Assembly (NCBI GenBank): GCA_015068025.1
Contig: SVLH01000018.1
Coordinates: 1-36,736 of the forward strand
Direction: 5' to 3'
DNA length: 36,736 bases
Source: Oscillospiraceae bacterium
GTDB lineage: Bacteria; Bacillota; Clostridia; Oscillospirales; Oscillospiraceae
Of the stretch, positions 8,354 to 15,872 are shown piece by piece (the stretch's first letter is position 1; each line of letters opens with the position of its first letter). Under the pieces are notes generated by a model, which searched no databases, was not told the origin of the DNA, and was given only the letters and a program-made list of their open reading frames with translations. The position numbers and the translations under genes are program-made.

Positions 8354-8835
8354 ACGATTTCCTCCGCCTGATAGTCACCGCTTTTTCCGCCCGACTTTTT
8401 CAACAGGCGGATGTTGGTGATCTGCATATCTTTCTGAACGGCCTTGCACATATCATAGATGGTCAGCGCCGCCACGGAAACGGCGGTCAGCGCCTCCATC
8501 TCCACACCGGTGACGCCGGTGCAGGACACCGTGGCGGAGATCTTCACCATGCAGGGGGCGTCATTCAGAGCAAAGCGGATATCCACGCCGGTGAGGGGAA
8601 GGGGATGGCACATGGGGATCAGCTCCCAGTTGTGCTTGGCGGCCTGAATGCCGGCCACCTGTGCCACAGCCAGAACATCCCCTTTTTTCATGGTTCCGCT
8701 GCGGATCATTTCCAGCGTTTCCGCTGCCATGCGGATCTCACCGGCGGCGGTGGCCTGCCGATGCGTTACGGCTTTTTCGGTCACATCCACCATTTTGGCG
8801 CGACCCTGTTCATTGAAGTGGGTAAACGAAGACAT
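8350..8835 (-). CDS. moaC: Cyclic pyranopterin monophosphate synthase
   Basis: MoaC closes the pyranopterin ring: it converts the MoaA product, 3',8-cyclo-7,8-dihydro-GTP, to cyclic pyranopterin monophosphate. All family marks are present in 161 residues: [18 protein letters not shown] at the N-terminus, [14 protein letters not shown], the [20 protein letters not shown] segment split over the active site, MCKAVQKDM, and the C-terminal KSGGKSG loop. It lies four bases after moaA, with GGAGG before its ATG, and overlaps the next gene, so moaA-moaC-molybdopterin-binding protein form one operon. Confidence 0.96.
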   Translation of the reverse strand: MSSFTHFNEQGRAKMVDVTEKAVTHRQATAAGEIRMAAETLEMIRSGTMKKGDVLAVAQVAGIQAAKHNWELIPMCHPLPLTGVDIRFALNDAPCMVKISATVSCTGVTGVEMEALTAVSVAALTIYDMCKAVQKDMQITNIRLLKKSGGKSGDYQAEEIV

Positions 8836-8839
8836 GTCT

Positions 8840-9784
8840 TCAGCCTCCGATCTGATTCATATTTCTTGGGGTGTCGCTGGGACGCTCTGCCAGATAATGC
8901 CGTGCCGGCTTTTGCAAAATGCCCTGTCGGAAGGCCTCCACCAAGTCCTCGCCGTGGAGACCCTTGAGGGAGATCTCCTGCCGGCTGTGCAGGCAGCCTT
9001 TCAGTTTTCCGTCCGCCGTCACACGGATGCGGCGGCAGCGGTCACAGAAGTCATGGCTGATGGGGGAGATCAGTCCCACTGTGCCCGGAGCGCCGGGCAG
9101 GCGATAGCGCCGTGCCACGCCGTTGGGTTCGATTTCTTCCAGGTCTGGGAACTGCTCCAGAATTGTTCCTACCGGCAGGAAGCAGCTCCGATCCCATTCG
9201 GCGCAGGGGCCCATGGGCATCAGTTCAATAAAGCGGACTTCCCAGTTGTGTTCTTTCGTCAGGGTGAGGAAGTCGCCCACCTCATCATCGTTGAAACCGC
9301 CGATGTACACCGTGTCCAGCTTCAGTCTTTGAAAACCGGCTTCTTCTGCGGCGCGGATGCCGGCAAGCACCGCGTCCAGCGAGCCGATGCGGGTGATGTC
9401 CCGGAAGCGGTCGGGGCGCAGGGTGTCCAGACTGATATTCAGTCGATCCACGCCGGCTTCCCGGAGGGGCTTTGCCAGTTCCGGCAGCAAACTGCCGTTG
9501 GTGGTCAGGCACAGCTCCTCCAGACCGGGGATGGCGCGCAGCGCACGGCAGATGTCCACGATGCCGCGGCGTACCAGCGGTTCTCCGCCGGTGAGCCGAA
9601 TCTTTTTTACACCCAGACCAACGGCGACTTCGGCGACCTCGATGCAATCCTCAATGGTCAAAATCTCGTGATGAGGGCGCTTGCAGATGCCGTCCTCCGG
9701 CATGCAATAGCGGCAGCGGTAGTTGCACAGGTCTGTGACAGACAAGCGCAGATAATCAATATTCCGTCCGCAGAGATCCTGCAT
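8840..9784 (-). CDS. moaA: GTP 3',8-cyclase (radical SAM, molybdopterin step 1)
   Basis: MoaA cyclises GTP in the first step of molybdenum cofactor synthesis. The 314-residue protein has the radical SAM cluster motif CNYRCRYC (Cys20, 24, 27), the GGEPLVR SAM-binding segment, and the second cluster site near the C-terminus (DFCDRCRR followed by a GC 14 residues later). It ends RNMNQIGG; the family requires the terminal double glycine for activity. The ATG at 9784 follows AAAGGGTGG. It is transcribed from the promoter at 9834-9861 across the conserved site at 9802-9825. Confidence 0.96.
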   Translation of the reverse strand: MQDLCGRNIDYLRLSVTDLCNYRCRYCMPEDGICKRPHHEILTIEDCIEVAEVAVGLGVKKIRLTGGEPLVRRGIVDICRALRAIPGLEELCLTTNGSLLPELAKPLREAGVDRLNISLDTLRPDRFRDITRIGSLDAVLAGIRAAEEAGFQRLKLDTVYIGGFNDDEVGDFLTLTKEHNWEVRFIELMPMGPCAEWDRSCFLPVGTILEQFPDLEEIEPNGVARRYRLPGAPGTVGLISPISHDFCDRCRRIRVTADGKLKGCLHSRQEISLKGLHGEDLVEAFRQGILQKPARHYLAERPSDTPRNMNQIGG

Positions 9785-9801
9785 GAAACCACCCTTTCGA
9801 C

Positions 9802-9825
9802 CGTGATACTCAATTGAGGTTAACG
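9802..9825. promoter_or_regulatory. Conserved 24-bp quasi-palindrome in the moaA leader (copy 2)
   Basis: The centre CTCAATTGAG is a perfect palindrome, flanked by GTGATA and GTTAACG, and the site matches 7272-7295 at 23 of 24 positions. It lies immediately downstream of the moaA -10 box, about +2 to +25, a position that would block transcription when occupied. Confidence 0.75.
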
Positions 9826-9833
9826 CTGTCTGT

Positions 9834-9861
9834 ATTATACCATTCTTTGTCGGAAAGTCAA
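9834..9861 (-). promoter_or_regulatory. Sigma-A promoter of moaA-moaC operon
   Basis: On the minus strand, TTGACT (9856-9861) and a perfect TATAAT (9834-9839) are separated by 16 bp. Confidence 0.85.
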
Positions 9862-9884
9862 GGAGGACAGGGAATGTGCCGCAC

Positions 9885-9913
9885 TTGACGGTATCCTTGC
9901 AGAAGTGTTATTC
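9885..9913 (+). promoter_or_regulatory. Probable promoter of yqeC-yqeB-selD
   Basis: TTGACG (9885-9890) and TTATTC (9908-9913) are separated by 17 bp, about 33 bases before the yqeC start. It is divergent from the moaA promoter, with the two -35 boxes 23 bp apart. Confidence 0.5.
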
Positions 9914-9945
9914 TATGAAAAAAAGAACGGGGGGAGGGGATCGAT

Positions 9946-10614
9946 TTGGTCCTTGCGAACCTGCTGGAGATCAAGCCGGGCGTCACCGCGGTGATCGGCG
10001 GCGGAGGGAAGACTTCTCTGCTGCTGCGGCTGGGTCAAGAACTGTCTGTGCGGCACACCGTGCTGCTTTGCACCACGACAAAAATCTATCCGTTCCCCGG
10101 CTTGCCCTGTGCCCGCAGCAGGGAGGAACTGGAACGGCTGCGGCAGCAGCACCGGCTGCTGTGCGGCGGAACGCCGCTGGAAAACGGCAAGCTGACGGCG
10201 CCGGAATGTTCCATGGCAGAGTTGGCAGAGAAGTTTGACTATGTGCTGGTGGAGGCGGACGGTTCAGCACAGCGTCCGCTGAAGGCACATGCCCCCCATG
10301 AGCCGGTGATCCCTTCGGAGACGCAGCAGACCATCTGTGTGGTGGGCGCATCCGGTTTTGGCCGACCGATTGCAGAGGCGGCGCACCGACCGGAGCGCTA
10401 TGCGGCTCTGGCGGGGATCACGGTGCAGGCGGATGCCACCGTGGAAACGGAGGCGGCGGTGCTGCGTGCGGAGGGACTGCATGAAAAGATTTATGTAAAC
10501 CAAGTGGAAACGCTGTCGGAGCTGGCGGATGCGAAAGCGCTTGCAGCATTGCTTCATACGCCGCTGGTGGCAGGCAGTTTGCAAAGGGGGGAGTATTTTC
10601 CGTGCTCGTTTTGA
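9946..10614 (+). CDS. yqeC: Selenium-dependent hydroxylase accessory protein YqeC
   Basis: YqeC-family proteins occur with SelD and YqeB in genomes that make selenium-dependent molybdenum hydroxylases; the molecular step is not established. The 222-residue protein has a P-loop-like GGGGKTSLLLRL (18-29) near the N-terminus, LCTTTKIYPF, the VLVEADGSAQRPLKAH segment typical of the family, and a middle VVGASGFGRPI. The start used is TTG at 9946, preceded by GGGGGGAGGGG seven bases away; no ATG is placed as well. Its last 13 bases overlap yqeB, a sign of translational coupling. Confidence 0.9.
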   Translation: MVLANLLEIKPGVTAVIGGGGKTSLLLRLGQELSVRHTVLLCTTTKIYPFPGLPCARSREELERLRQQHRLLCGGTPLENGKLTAPECSMAELAEKFDYVLVEADGSAQRPLKAHAPHEPVIPSETQQTICVVGASGFGRPIAEAAHRPERYAALAGITVQADATVETEAAVLRAEGLHEKIYVNQVETLSELADAKALAALLHTPLVAGSLQRGEYFPCSF

Positions 10615-11399
10615 TTCGTGGCGCCGGTGATCTGGCGTCTGGTATTGCTTTGCGGCTGTGGCGCGCCCACATTCAAGTGGTGATGACAGACGTGGAACGA
10701 CCGACTGCTATTCGGCGGACGGTATGTTTTTCGCAGGCTGTTGTTTACGGCGAGGCAACCGTAGAGGATGTGACCGCCCGCTTGGCCCATGATGCCAATG
10801 AGGCAAGAACCGTTCTGGCACAGGGATGGATCCCGGTACTGGCAGACCCGGAAGGGACGTGTATTGCGCAGTTGAAACCCGATGCGGTGGTGGATGCTAT
10901 TCTTGCCAAGCGGAATCTGGGAACGGAGATCACCATGGCGCCTATCGTCATTGGTGTTGGCCCCGGTTTTACGGCCGGCGTGGATTGTCACGCCGTGGTG
11001 GAAACCATGCGGGGACATACGCTGGGGCGTGTGATCCGACAGGGAAGTGCCATCCCCAATACGGGGATCCCCGGTCTGATCGGCGGCTTTGCGGGAGAGC
11101 GTGTTCTCCGCGCACCGGCTGACGGCGTGTTCCATCAACTGTTGGAGATCGGTACGGCGGTGAAGGTCGGAGATGTGGCCGCCACGGTGGACGGTGTTCC
11201 CATGGTTTGCACGCTGGATGGTGTGCTACGGGGGATTCTGGCCGACGGAACGCCGGTTTTCAAGGGGATGAAGGCAGGCGATATTGACCCGCGCTGTAAA
11301 GTGGAACACTGTTACACCGCCTCAGATAAAGCGCTTGCCGTCGGCGGCGGTGTGCTGGAAGCCATTTTGAGCCTGAGCGGCGTGTTGGAGGAGGCTTGA
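10602..11399 (+). CDS. yqeB: Selenium-dependent molybdenum hydroxylase system protein YqeB (EF2563 family)
   Basis: This protein of 265 residues belongs to the YqeB/EF2563 family, a marker of selenium-dependent molybdenum hydroxylase systems. A Rossmann-like N-terminus (LIRGAGDLASGIALRL) is followed by the conserved middle APIVIGVGPGFTAGVDCHAV and GSAIPNTGIPGLIGG, and a C-terminal lipoyl/biotinyl-like fold (VKVGDVAATVDGVP). It probably helps make or insert the labile selenium ligand of the molybdenum site; this is inferred from genome co-occurrence. The start is GTG at 10602 inside the end of yqeC, with AAAGGGGGGAG upstream. The stop at 11397-11399 lies two bases before the selD ATG. Confidence 0.92.
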   Translation: MLVLIRGAGDLASGIALRLWRAHIQVVMTDVERPTAIRRTVCFSQAVVYGEATVEDVTARLAHDANEARTVLAQGWIPVLADPEGTCIAQLKPDAVVDAILAKRNLGTEITMAPIVIGVGPGFTAGVDCHAVVETMRGHTLGRVIRQGSAIPNTGIPGLIGGFAGERVLRAPADGVFHQLLEIGTAVKVGDVAATVDGVPMVCTLDGVLRGILADGTPVFKGMKAGDIDPRCKVEHCYTASDKALAVGGGVLEAILSLSGVLEEA

Positions 11400-11401
11400 C
11401 C

Positions 11402-12439
11402 ATGGAACAGGATGTAAAACTGACCAAACTGGCCAAGTGCGCCGGCTGCGGTGCAAAGGTCGGCGCCGGTGTGCTGGCGCAACTGCTGGAAGATATTAAG
11501 GTTCACCACGATCCCAAATTGCTGGTGGGCTTTGACAAGAGCGACGATGCCTCGGTGTATCAGCTCTCCGAGGATCTGGCGTTGGTGCAGACGGTGGATT
11601 TCTTTCCGCCCATTGCCGATGATCCGTATCTGTTCGGGCAGATCGCAGCCACCAACGCGCTGTCGGATGTATATGCCATGGGCGGTGAGCCGAAGCTATG
11701 CCTGAACATCATGGCGATCCCGGCGGATATGCAGAAGGAAGCGGTGCATCAGCTGCTCAAAGGCGGATACGACAAGGTCTACGAAGCGGGCGCTCTCATC
11801 ACAGGCGGGCACAGTATTCTGGACGAAGAACCGAAATACGGTCTTGCGGTGACTGGTTTCGTCCATCCTGACCGGGTGCTGACAAACTCCGGCGCAAAGC
11901 CCGGTGACGTGCTGCTGCTGACCAAGCCGCTGGGCATCGGCGTGCTGACCACCGCCGCCAGAGCGGACATGGTGTCCGACGAGAGCATGGAGCTGGCGTA
12001 CCGCCTGATGACCACGCTGAACCGGACAGCAAGAGATGCCATGGTGAAGTATCGTGTCCACGCCTGCACGGATGTGACGGGCTTTGGCCTGCTGGGTCAC
12101 GCCTTTGAGATGGCACAGGGCAGCGATGTGGAACTGGAAATTGCCGTGGATGGCATTGATTTCATTCCCGAGGCGCTGGAACTGGCGCGAATGGGCATCC
12201 TGCCCGAGGGAATGTACCGCAACCGCACCTTTGCGGAACCCGGTGTGGATGCGGGAGATACGGAGTTATGTAAACAAGATATTCTCTACGATCCACAGAC
12301 GGCCGGTGGTTTGCTGATGGCAGTGGATCCTGCGGATGCCGATACCCTGTTGGAGGAGTTGAAGGGCTGCGTGCCCAGCGCCCAGTGTATCGGCACGGTG
12401 CGGGAGTATCAAGGCGGAAAGCGGATCTTTCTGCGATAA
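11402..12439 (+). CDS. selD: Selenide, water dikinase (selenophosphate synthase), Cys form
   Basis: SelD makes selenophosphate from selenide and ATP. In the 345-residue protein the active-site motif reads AGCGAK: Cys16 and Lys19 correspond to the essential Cys17 and Lys20 of E. coli SelD, while the non-essential Cys19 is Ala18 here. Further marks are VGFDKSDDASVYQ, the ATP-binding TVDFFPPIADDPYLFGQIAA, ITGGHSI, and TDVTGFGLLGHA. I chose the ATG at 11402 because GGAGGAGG lies seven bases upstream; an in-frame TTG six bases earlier is less well placed. As third gene after yqeC and yqeB it probably feeds the molybdenum hydroxylase pathway. No selA, selB or selenocysteine tRNA is in the window. 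Confidence 0.96.
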   Translation: MEQDVKLTKLAKCAGCGAKVGAGVLAQLLEDIKVHHDPKLLVGFDKSDDASVYQLSEDLALVQTVDFFPPIADDPYLFGQIAATNALSDVYAMGGEPKLCLNIMAIPADMQKEAVHQLLKGGYDKVYEAGALITGGHSILDEEPKYGLAVTGFVHPDRVLTNSGAKPGDVLLLTKPLGIGVLTTAARADMVSDESMELAYRLMTTLNRTARDAMVKYRVHACTDVTGFGLLGHAFEMAQGSDVELEIAVDGIDFIPEALELARMGILPEGMYRNRTFAEPGVDAGDTELCKQDILYDPQTAGGLLMAVDPADADTLLEELKGCVPSAQCIGTVREYQGGKRIFLR

Positions 12440-12442
12440 AAA

Positions 12443-12468
12443 GAACACCCCCGATGTGGCGGGTGTTC
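12443..12468 (+). terminator. Hairpin after selD (weak terminator)
   Basis: The stem GAACACCC (12443-12450) pairs with GGGTGTTC (12461-12468), four bases after the selD stop. There is no T-run on the plus strand, so termination is uncertain; the A-run lies on the 5' side. Confidence 0.45.
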
Positions 12469-12479
12469 ATAAGACAGTT

Positions 12480-12518
12480 AACAGGCACGGCACCTTTATT
12501 TAATACGCTGTGCCTGTT
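12480..12518. repeat. 12-bp inverted repeat at edge of AT-rich island
   Basis: AACAGGCACGGC (12480-12491) and GCTGTGCCTGTT (12507-12518) are complementary with one G-T position and enclose a 15-base AT-rich loop. Base composition shifts to AT-rich just after it. It could be a second selD terminator (a short T-rich stretch follows) or an end of the inserted segment. Confidence 0.5.
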
Positions 12519-12708
12519 CTTGTATATTCAGTTTTGCCGCGCGACCGGCAAAAGGTGTAGGCTCATATTTCAAATGCCTTTATCCAAAATCAACTTTAGA
12601 AGACGGAGCCTGTTGAATTGTAGTGTATAATATGATAGTTTTAAAAAGGTTTTTGATAAGGCGGCTGTCCATCGAACCTATTGGAAAATAAGGAAAAGGA
12701 GGCAGTGC

Positions 12709-13449
12709 ATGGATAATAAGGCTGAGAACAAATGGAAAGTCTGCCCGCGTTGTGGGTTTAAAGATATTTTTGGTAACAAAATAAATTGTCCATATTGTCA
12801 GTTTAAACTTATTGGCCTAGAATACAATTTCTTCAGTGTAGCTTTTGCGCCATTGAAGAAAGATAAAGAAACACTAACAGTTGAAGAGATAGAAAAGAAA
12901 TATGTCAAAGACAGCCCTTTCTTCTCTCAAGAGCTTTGGGACAGGCGAGTGAAATTGGAATTTGAGCAACAGCAAAGCGCAGAAGAGCAAAAAAGAACTC
13001 AACAAGAAAAACTTAACGCGCGCAACATGTCAATCTGTCAAATTTGTGGTTGTCTATATAAAGGAAATCCTATTTCATGTGAATGCTGTAATTCATCACA
13101 AATTACAGCATTAGATATTACAGGCATATTCTGGGATGGGCTTTCTCCAAAAGACCGCAAGAAAAAAAGGCGCGAACTATTAGTCGAACATTGTTATACA
13201 TGTGATAAATTTGATAGAGAAAAATGGAGGCAACGCGTAGTTAAACGAGAAAACCGTTGCATCAATGAACCGGCAAATATATTTGTTTCAAATCAGAAGC
13301 CGCACACGGAAGAGTACCGCGATTTGATGATTACAGAAGGGAAACGATGTCCAGCCTGTGGTTCAGATCAAATTCAAGTTACCAAGCAAAGCGGGCGTTT
13401 TCTCGTAGTAACGAAACTGATGTGCATAAAATGCAAAAAAATTTTCTGA
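12709..13449 (+). CDS. Multi-zinc-ribbon protein of unknown function in an AT-rich island
   Basis: I do not recognise a family. The 246-residue protein has paired CxxC knuckles at Cys12/15 with 27/30, Cys110/113 with 124/127, and Cys214/217 with 239/242, plus an extra CYTC at 162-165. Such pairs usually bind structural zinc in nucleic-acid-binding or scaffold proteins. Residues ~65-83 (DSPFFSQELWDRRV) and ~162-178 (CDKFDREKWRQRV) look like an internal duplication. A charged helix rich in Gln/Glu/Lys lies at 84-104. AAGGAGG precedes the ATG. The gene is far more AT-rich than its neighbours (two 60-base lines I counted gave 28% and 38% G+C), which points to recent transfer. Confidence 0.75.
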   Translation: MDNKAENKWKVCPRCGFKDIFGNKINCPYCQFKLIGLEYNFFSVAFAPLKKDKETLTVEEIEKKYVKDSPFFSQELWDRRVKLEFEQQQSAEEQKRTQQEKLNARNMSICQICGCLYKGNPISCECCNSSQITALDITGIFWDGLSPKDRKKKRRELLVEHCYTCDKFDREKWRQRVVKRENRCINEPANIFVSNQKPHTEEYRDLMITEGKRCPACGSDQIQVTKQSGRFLVVTKLMCIKCKKIF

Positions 13450-13606
13450 TACTATCAGTTGATTTGCAAAGGTGACTATACCATATAGAATATAGAGATT
13501 TTTCTTAACGATTGTTCTCGTGTGTTGAGGCGCCGAACAATTGGGCTACAACACGCCAAAGAAGCGAGACGATAAATTTAAAATTTGTCAAAAAGGAAAA
13601 AGAGCG

Positions 13607-13678
13607 CACTTCTATACGCCACTAGGCGTATTGTGCGGCGCACAGCACTTCGCTGCTCCAAAACCCTTGTATGAAGTG
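13607..13678. repeat. Palindrome-rich, cloverleaf-like element (possible interspersed repeat)
   Basis: A closing arm CACTTC (13607-13612) / GAAGTG (13673-13678) encloses three consecutive small hairpins: ATACGCC-ACTA-GGCGTAT (13614-13631), TGTGC-GGC-GCACA (13632-13644) and AGCA..TGCT (44-57 of the same stretch). No gene in the ~335-base region 13450-13784 is convincing; this element and the panE terminator fill most of it. The shape suggests a REP/MITE-like repeat, but only one copy is in the window. Confidence 0.5.
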
Positions 13679-13702
13679 AGTCTTTCCGATGCTTACACAT
13701 AT

Positions 13703-13741
13703 TGCAAAAACCGACCTATGAACAAAACCATAGGTCGGTTT
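13703..13741 (-). terminator. Rho-independent terminator after panE
   Basis: A 13-bp perfect stem (AAACCGACCTATG, 13708-13720, with 13729-13741) and an 8-base loop lie 44 bases after the panE stop. On the minus strand it runs into TTTTT. It also ends with TTTAA on the plus strand and may work in both directions. Confidence 0.8.
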
Positions 13742-13784
13742 AACTGTTTTATGAACACCGCTTATGAGTCGGGGGTGTTTGCTT

Positions 13785-14702
13785 TCAGTAAGCCGATTCC
13801 ATCTTTTGTACCTGCGCATAGAGCCAGTCGTTGACGGGGACGGAAATGCCGTGCTTTTGTGCCAGCGTCCGGATGGTGCCGGCAAACAGTTCCACTTCGC
13901 TTTTGCGGTGGGCGCGGGCGTCCTGCCGCATGGAGGGCTCGCCGTCGGCGGGGAGGGTGTCGATGATGGCCGTCCAGCTCCGCACATCCTCTTCCGACAG
14001 GGGAATTCCCTCGGCGTTGGCTACTGCGACTACCTCTCGCATGGCGCCCTGCATGGTATCTCTTGCGGGACCGTTCTGGTGGAGCAGGCCGTAGCCGCAC
14101 TCATAGACCATGGCGGTCTGATTGCAGCCGGTGTTGCACAGCAGTTTGCCCCACATATGGGTGCGGATGTCAGCAGGCAGGGAATACGGGAAGTTCACGC
14201 TCTCAAAGAACGCGGTCAGACGGCGCAGATGGGCATCGTCCGCACCGACAGGAACGCCCAGCGCCAGGTCGCCGTAAGGCTCTACCCAAACGTCGGTGTT
14301 CTTTTTGACGGCGGACATCTTCTGCGCCACGCACCAGACCACCTGCTTTGGCGAGAACGCTTCGGCAAGCATGGGCTCGCTGGCGACGCCGTTGAGAACG
14401 GCGATCAGCGTGGTCTCCGGCCCCACCAGATGACGGCAGGTCTCGATGGCACCCGGCAGCCCGCCGAACTTGACGGCGAACAGCAGCAGATCCACCGGCT
14501 CTGTCACCTCGGCAGCGTCCGCATAGTGGAAATCGCAGGTCTCGCCGTTGAAGGTGAAGTGCTGGCTCTGATAGCGGCTGATACGATCCTTGTCCGCCAG
14601 AACGAGGGTGTTTTCCCGGCCGTGACCCTTTGTCAGCAGCTGTGCATACAGGACGCCCAGCGCGCCCAGCCCGATGATGCCGACGGTTTTGATGGGTTTC
14701 AT
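13785..14702 (-). CDS. panE: 2-dehydropantoate 2-reductase family protein (ketopantoate reductase)
   Basis: PanE reduces ketopantoate to pantoate with NADPH in pantothenate synthesis. The 305-residue protein starts with a Rossmann motif (TVGIIGLGALGVLYAQLL) and continues with LLLFAVKFGG, TLIAVLNGV and a C-terminal ApbA domain containing MWGKLLCNTGCNQTAM, whose Lys is the catalytic position of the family. The start is the ATG at 14702 with TTAGGAG before it; the open frame upstream belongs to the leader and would cross a terminator hairpin. No other pantothenate gene is nearby; members of this family also act on other 2-keto acids. Confidence 0.88.
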   Translation of the reverse strand: MKPIKTVGIIGLGALGVLYAQLLTKGHGRENTLVLADKDRISRYQSQHFTFNGETCDFHYADAAEVTEPVDLLLFAVKFGGLPGAIETCRHLVGPETTLIAVLNGVASEPMLAEAFSPKQVVWCVAQKMSAVKKNTDVWVEPYGDLALGVPVGADDAHLRRLTAFFESVNFPYSLPADIRTHMWGKLLCNTGCNQTAMVYECGYGLLHQNGPARDTMQGAMREVVAVANAEGIPLSEEDVRSWTAIIDTLPADGEPSMRQDARAHRKSEVELFAGTIRTLAQKHGISVPVNDWLYAQVQKMESAY

Positions 14703-14726
14703 GGTATTCACTCCTAATTGAAAATG

Positions 14727-14757
14727 AAAGGCGGCAGGGAGACTCCCTGTCGCCTTT
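14727..14757 (-). terminator. Hairpin between the radical SAM gene and panE
   Basis: A 14-bp stem with one mismatch (AAAGGCG.CAGGGA, 14727-14740 with 14744-14757) lies seven bases after the radical SAM stop and is followed on the minus strand by TTTCATTTTC. It probably limits read-through into panE. Confidence 0.6.
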
Positions 14758-14763
14758 GAGGGT

Positions 14764-15648
14764 TCAGACACGCTCCAGCCACTTCAGGTCATAGGGCTCG
14801 AACACGACCTTCTCGTAGGCATCTACATCCATCATAACGCCGGTCCAGTCGGAATGGATATCACCGTTCTGCTTGATGAGGATATCGTACAGAATGTCGT
14901 AGGTCACGCCGTCAACGGGGTCGGTCTCAACGATGGTGGAGTAGGGCAGCGTTTTGTGGTAGGTCAGCTCCATGCCCTTGTAATCGAAATGGAAGCCGTT
15001 TCGCATCCGGCAGCCGTCCAGACCGGTGTAGCGGGCGATCTTCTTCAGGTCGGAGAGGATCCTGTCACCCTTCTCCTGATAGAGGTTTTCCGGGGTGGTG
15101 GCGGTATAGTCGAAGCGGAACTGGATGGAAGCGCCGGGGACTTTCAGGAAGCGCTCCAGAAATGCGGGGATGTTTTCCGCGGGATAGTTCTTGTACAGCA
15201 CGCAGTTGATGCGGAAGGGGACGGGCAGGCGGGAGAGCAGGTCATCGTTGGATTCCACCACGTACTTCTGCATGTGGCGGGAAACGTTGATGCAGGTGAT
15301 CTTGTGCTTGTTCCGCTCTGCAAAGGCAAGGATGTCCTCCTCGGTCTGGTTCTTGGAAACGGGGAGGGTGGTATTGATATAGACCTTGTGGGTGGTCGGA
15401 ACCTGATCCAGCATGATCTGCAGTTTTTCAATGTCAGCAAAGGGCTCGCCGCCGGTGAAGACAAAGTCGCAGTATGGGGTGATGGCATCCATGCGGCGAA
15501 TGCTTTCGCAGATCTTTTCCAGAGAGAACCCCGTCAAATCGGCGTATTCGCCCTTGTTGACGCAGAAGGGGCAGTGGTTGTTGCAGTCGTAGGGCACGAA
15601 AACCGTGACCGTGGCGCCGCCTTCCCGGGTTTTGTAGGGATGTTTCAT
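14764..15648 (-). CDS. Radical SAM protein of unknown substrate
   Basis: The 294-residue protein has the radical SAM cluster motif CNNHCPFC (Cys22, 26, 29), GGEP (FVFTGGEPFAD) and a partial TIM barrel like that of MoaA-type enzymes. There is no SPASM or other C-terminal cysteine-rich extension; the C-terminus (GDIHSDWTGVMMDVDAYEKV) is unlike MoaA. Substrate and product are unknown. The start at 15648 is supported by the position of GAAAGG upstream and by a strong promoter at 15722-15750; a longer open frame would begin inside the promoter. panE follows on the same strand after a terminator-like hairpin. Confidence 0.85.
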   Translation of the reverse strand: MKHPYKTREGGATVTVFVPYDCNNHCPFCVNKGEYADLTGFSLEKICESIRRMDAITPYCDFVFTGGEPFADIEKLQIMLDQVPTTHKVYINTTLPVSKNQTEEDILAFAERNKHKITCINVSRHMQKYVVESNDDLLSRLPVPFRINCVLYKNYPAENIPAFLERFLKVPGASIQFRFDYTATTPENLYQEKGDRILSDLKKIARYTGLDGCRMRNGFHFDYKGMELTYHKTLPYSTIVETDPVDGVTYDILYDILIKQNGDIHSDWTGVMMDVDAYEKVVFEPYDLKWLERV

Positions 15649-15721
15649 GGTATCGATCGGCCTTTCGTATATGAGTTTGATGACAGAATCATCGCATTTT
15701 AAGCATAATACACAAACATAT

Positions 15722-15750
15722 ATTGTAATGGATTTTTGACTTTTGGTCAA
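15722..15750 (-). promoter_or_regulatory. Sigma-A promoter of the radical SAM gene
   Basis: On the minus strand, TTGACC (15745-15750) and TACAAT (15722-15727) are separated by 17 bp. The leader is about 65 bases. Confidence 0.8.
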
Positions 15751-15808
15751 GTATTATTCAGGAATTTCGATGATTTTCCCGCCACATTCCGGATGGTGCC
15801 TTCAAGCC

Positions 15809-15837
15809 TGTACACAAGAGGGAAATCGTGCTATACT
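15809..15837 (+). promoter_or_regulatory. Promoter of the small membrane protein gene
   Basis: TGTACA (15809-15814) and TATACT (15832-15837) are separated by 17 bp, 35 bases before the ATG at 15873. Confidence 0.65.
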
Positions 15838-15872
15838 GCGGAGTAGATCAAACGGGAAAGAGAGGGTATCCC

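Noticed and set aside
9785-9861. Moco riboswitch before moaA
   Set aside because: The leader between the promoter and the moaA ATG is only about 45 bases, too short for the Moco aptamer; it holds the 24-bp site instead.
13607-13678. tRNA gene in the cloverleaf-like element
   Set aside because: It has none of the tRNA hallmarks (no T-loop GTTCGAATC-like sequence, no CCA end, arms of wrong lengths).
13541-13834. 97-codon ORF after the zinc-ribbon gene
   Set aside because: It has no ribosome site, and spans the palindromic element, the panE terminator and the end of panE; it is most likely not translated.
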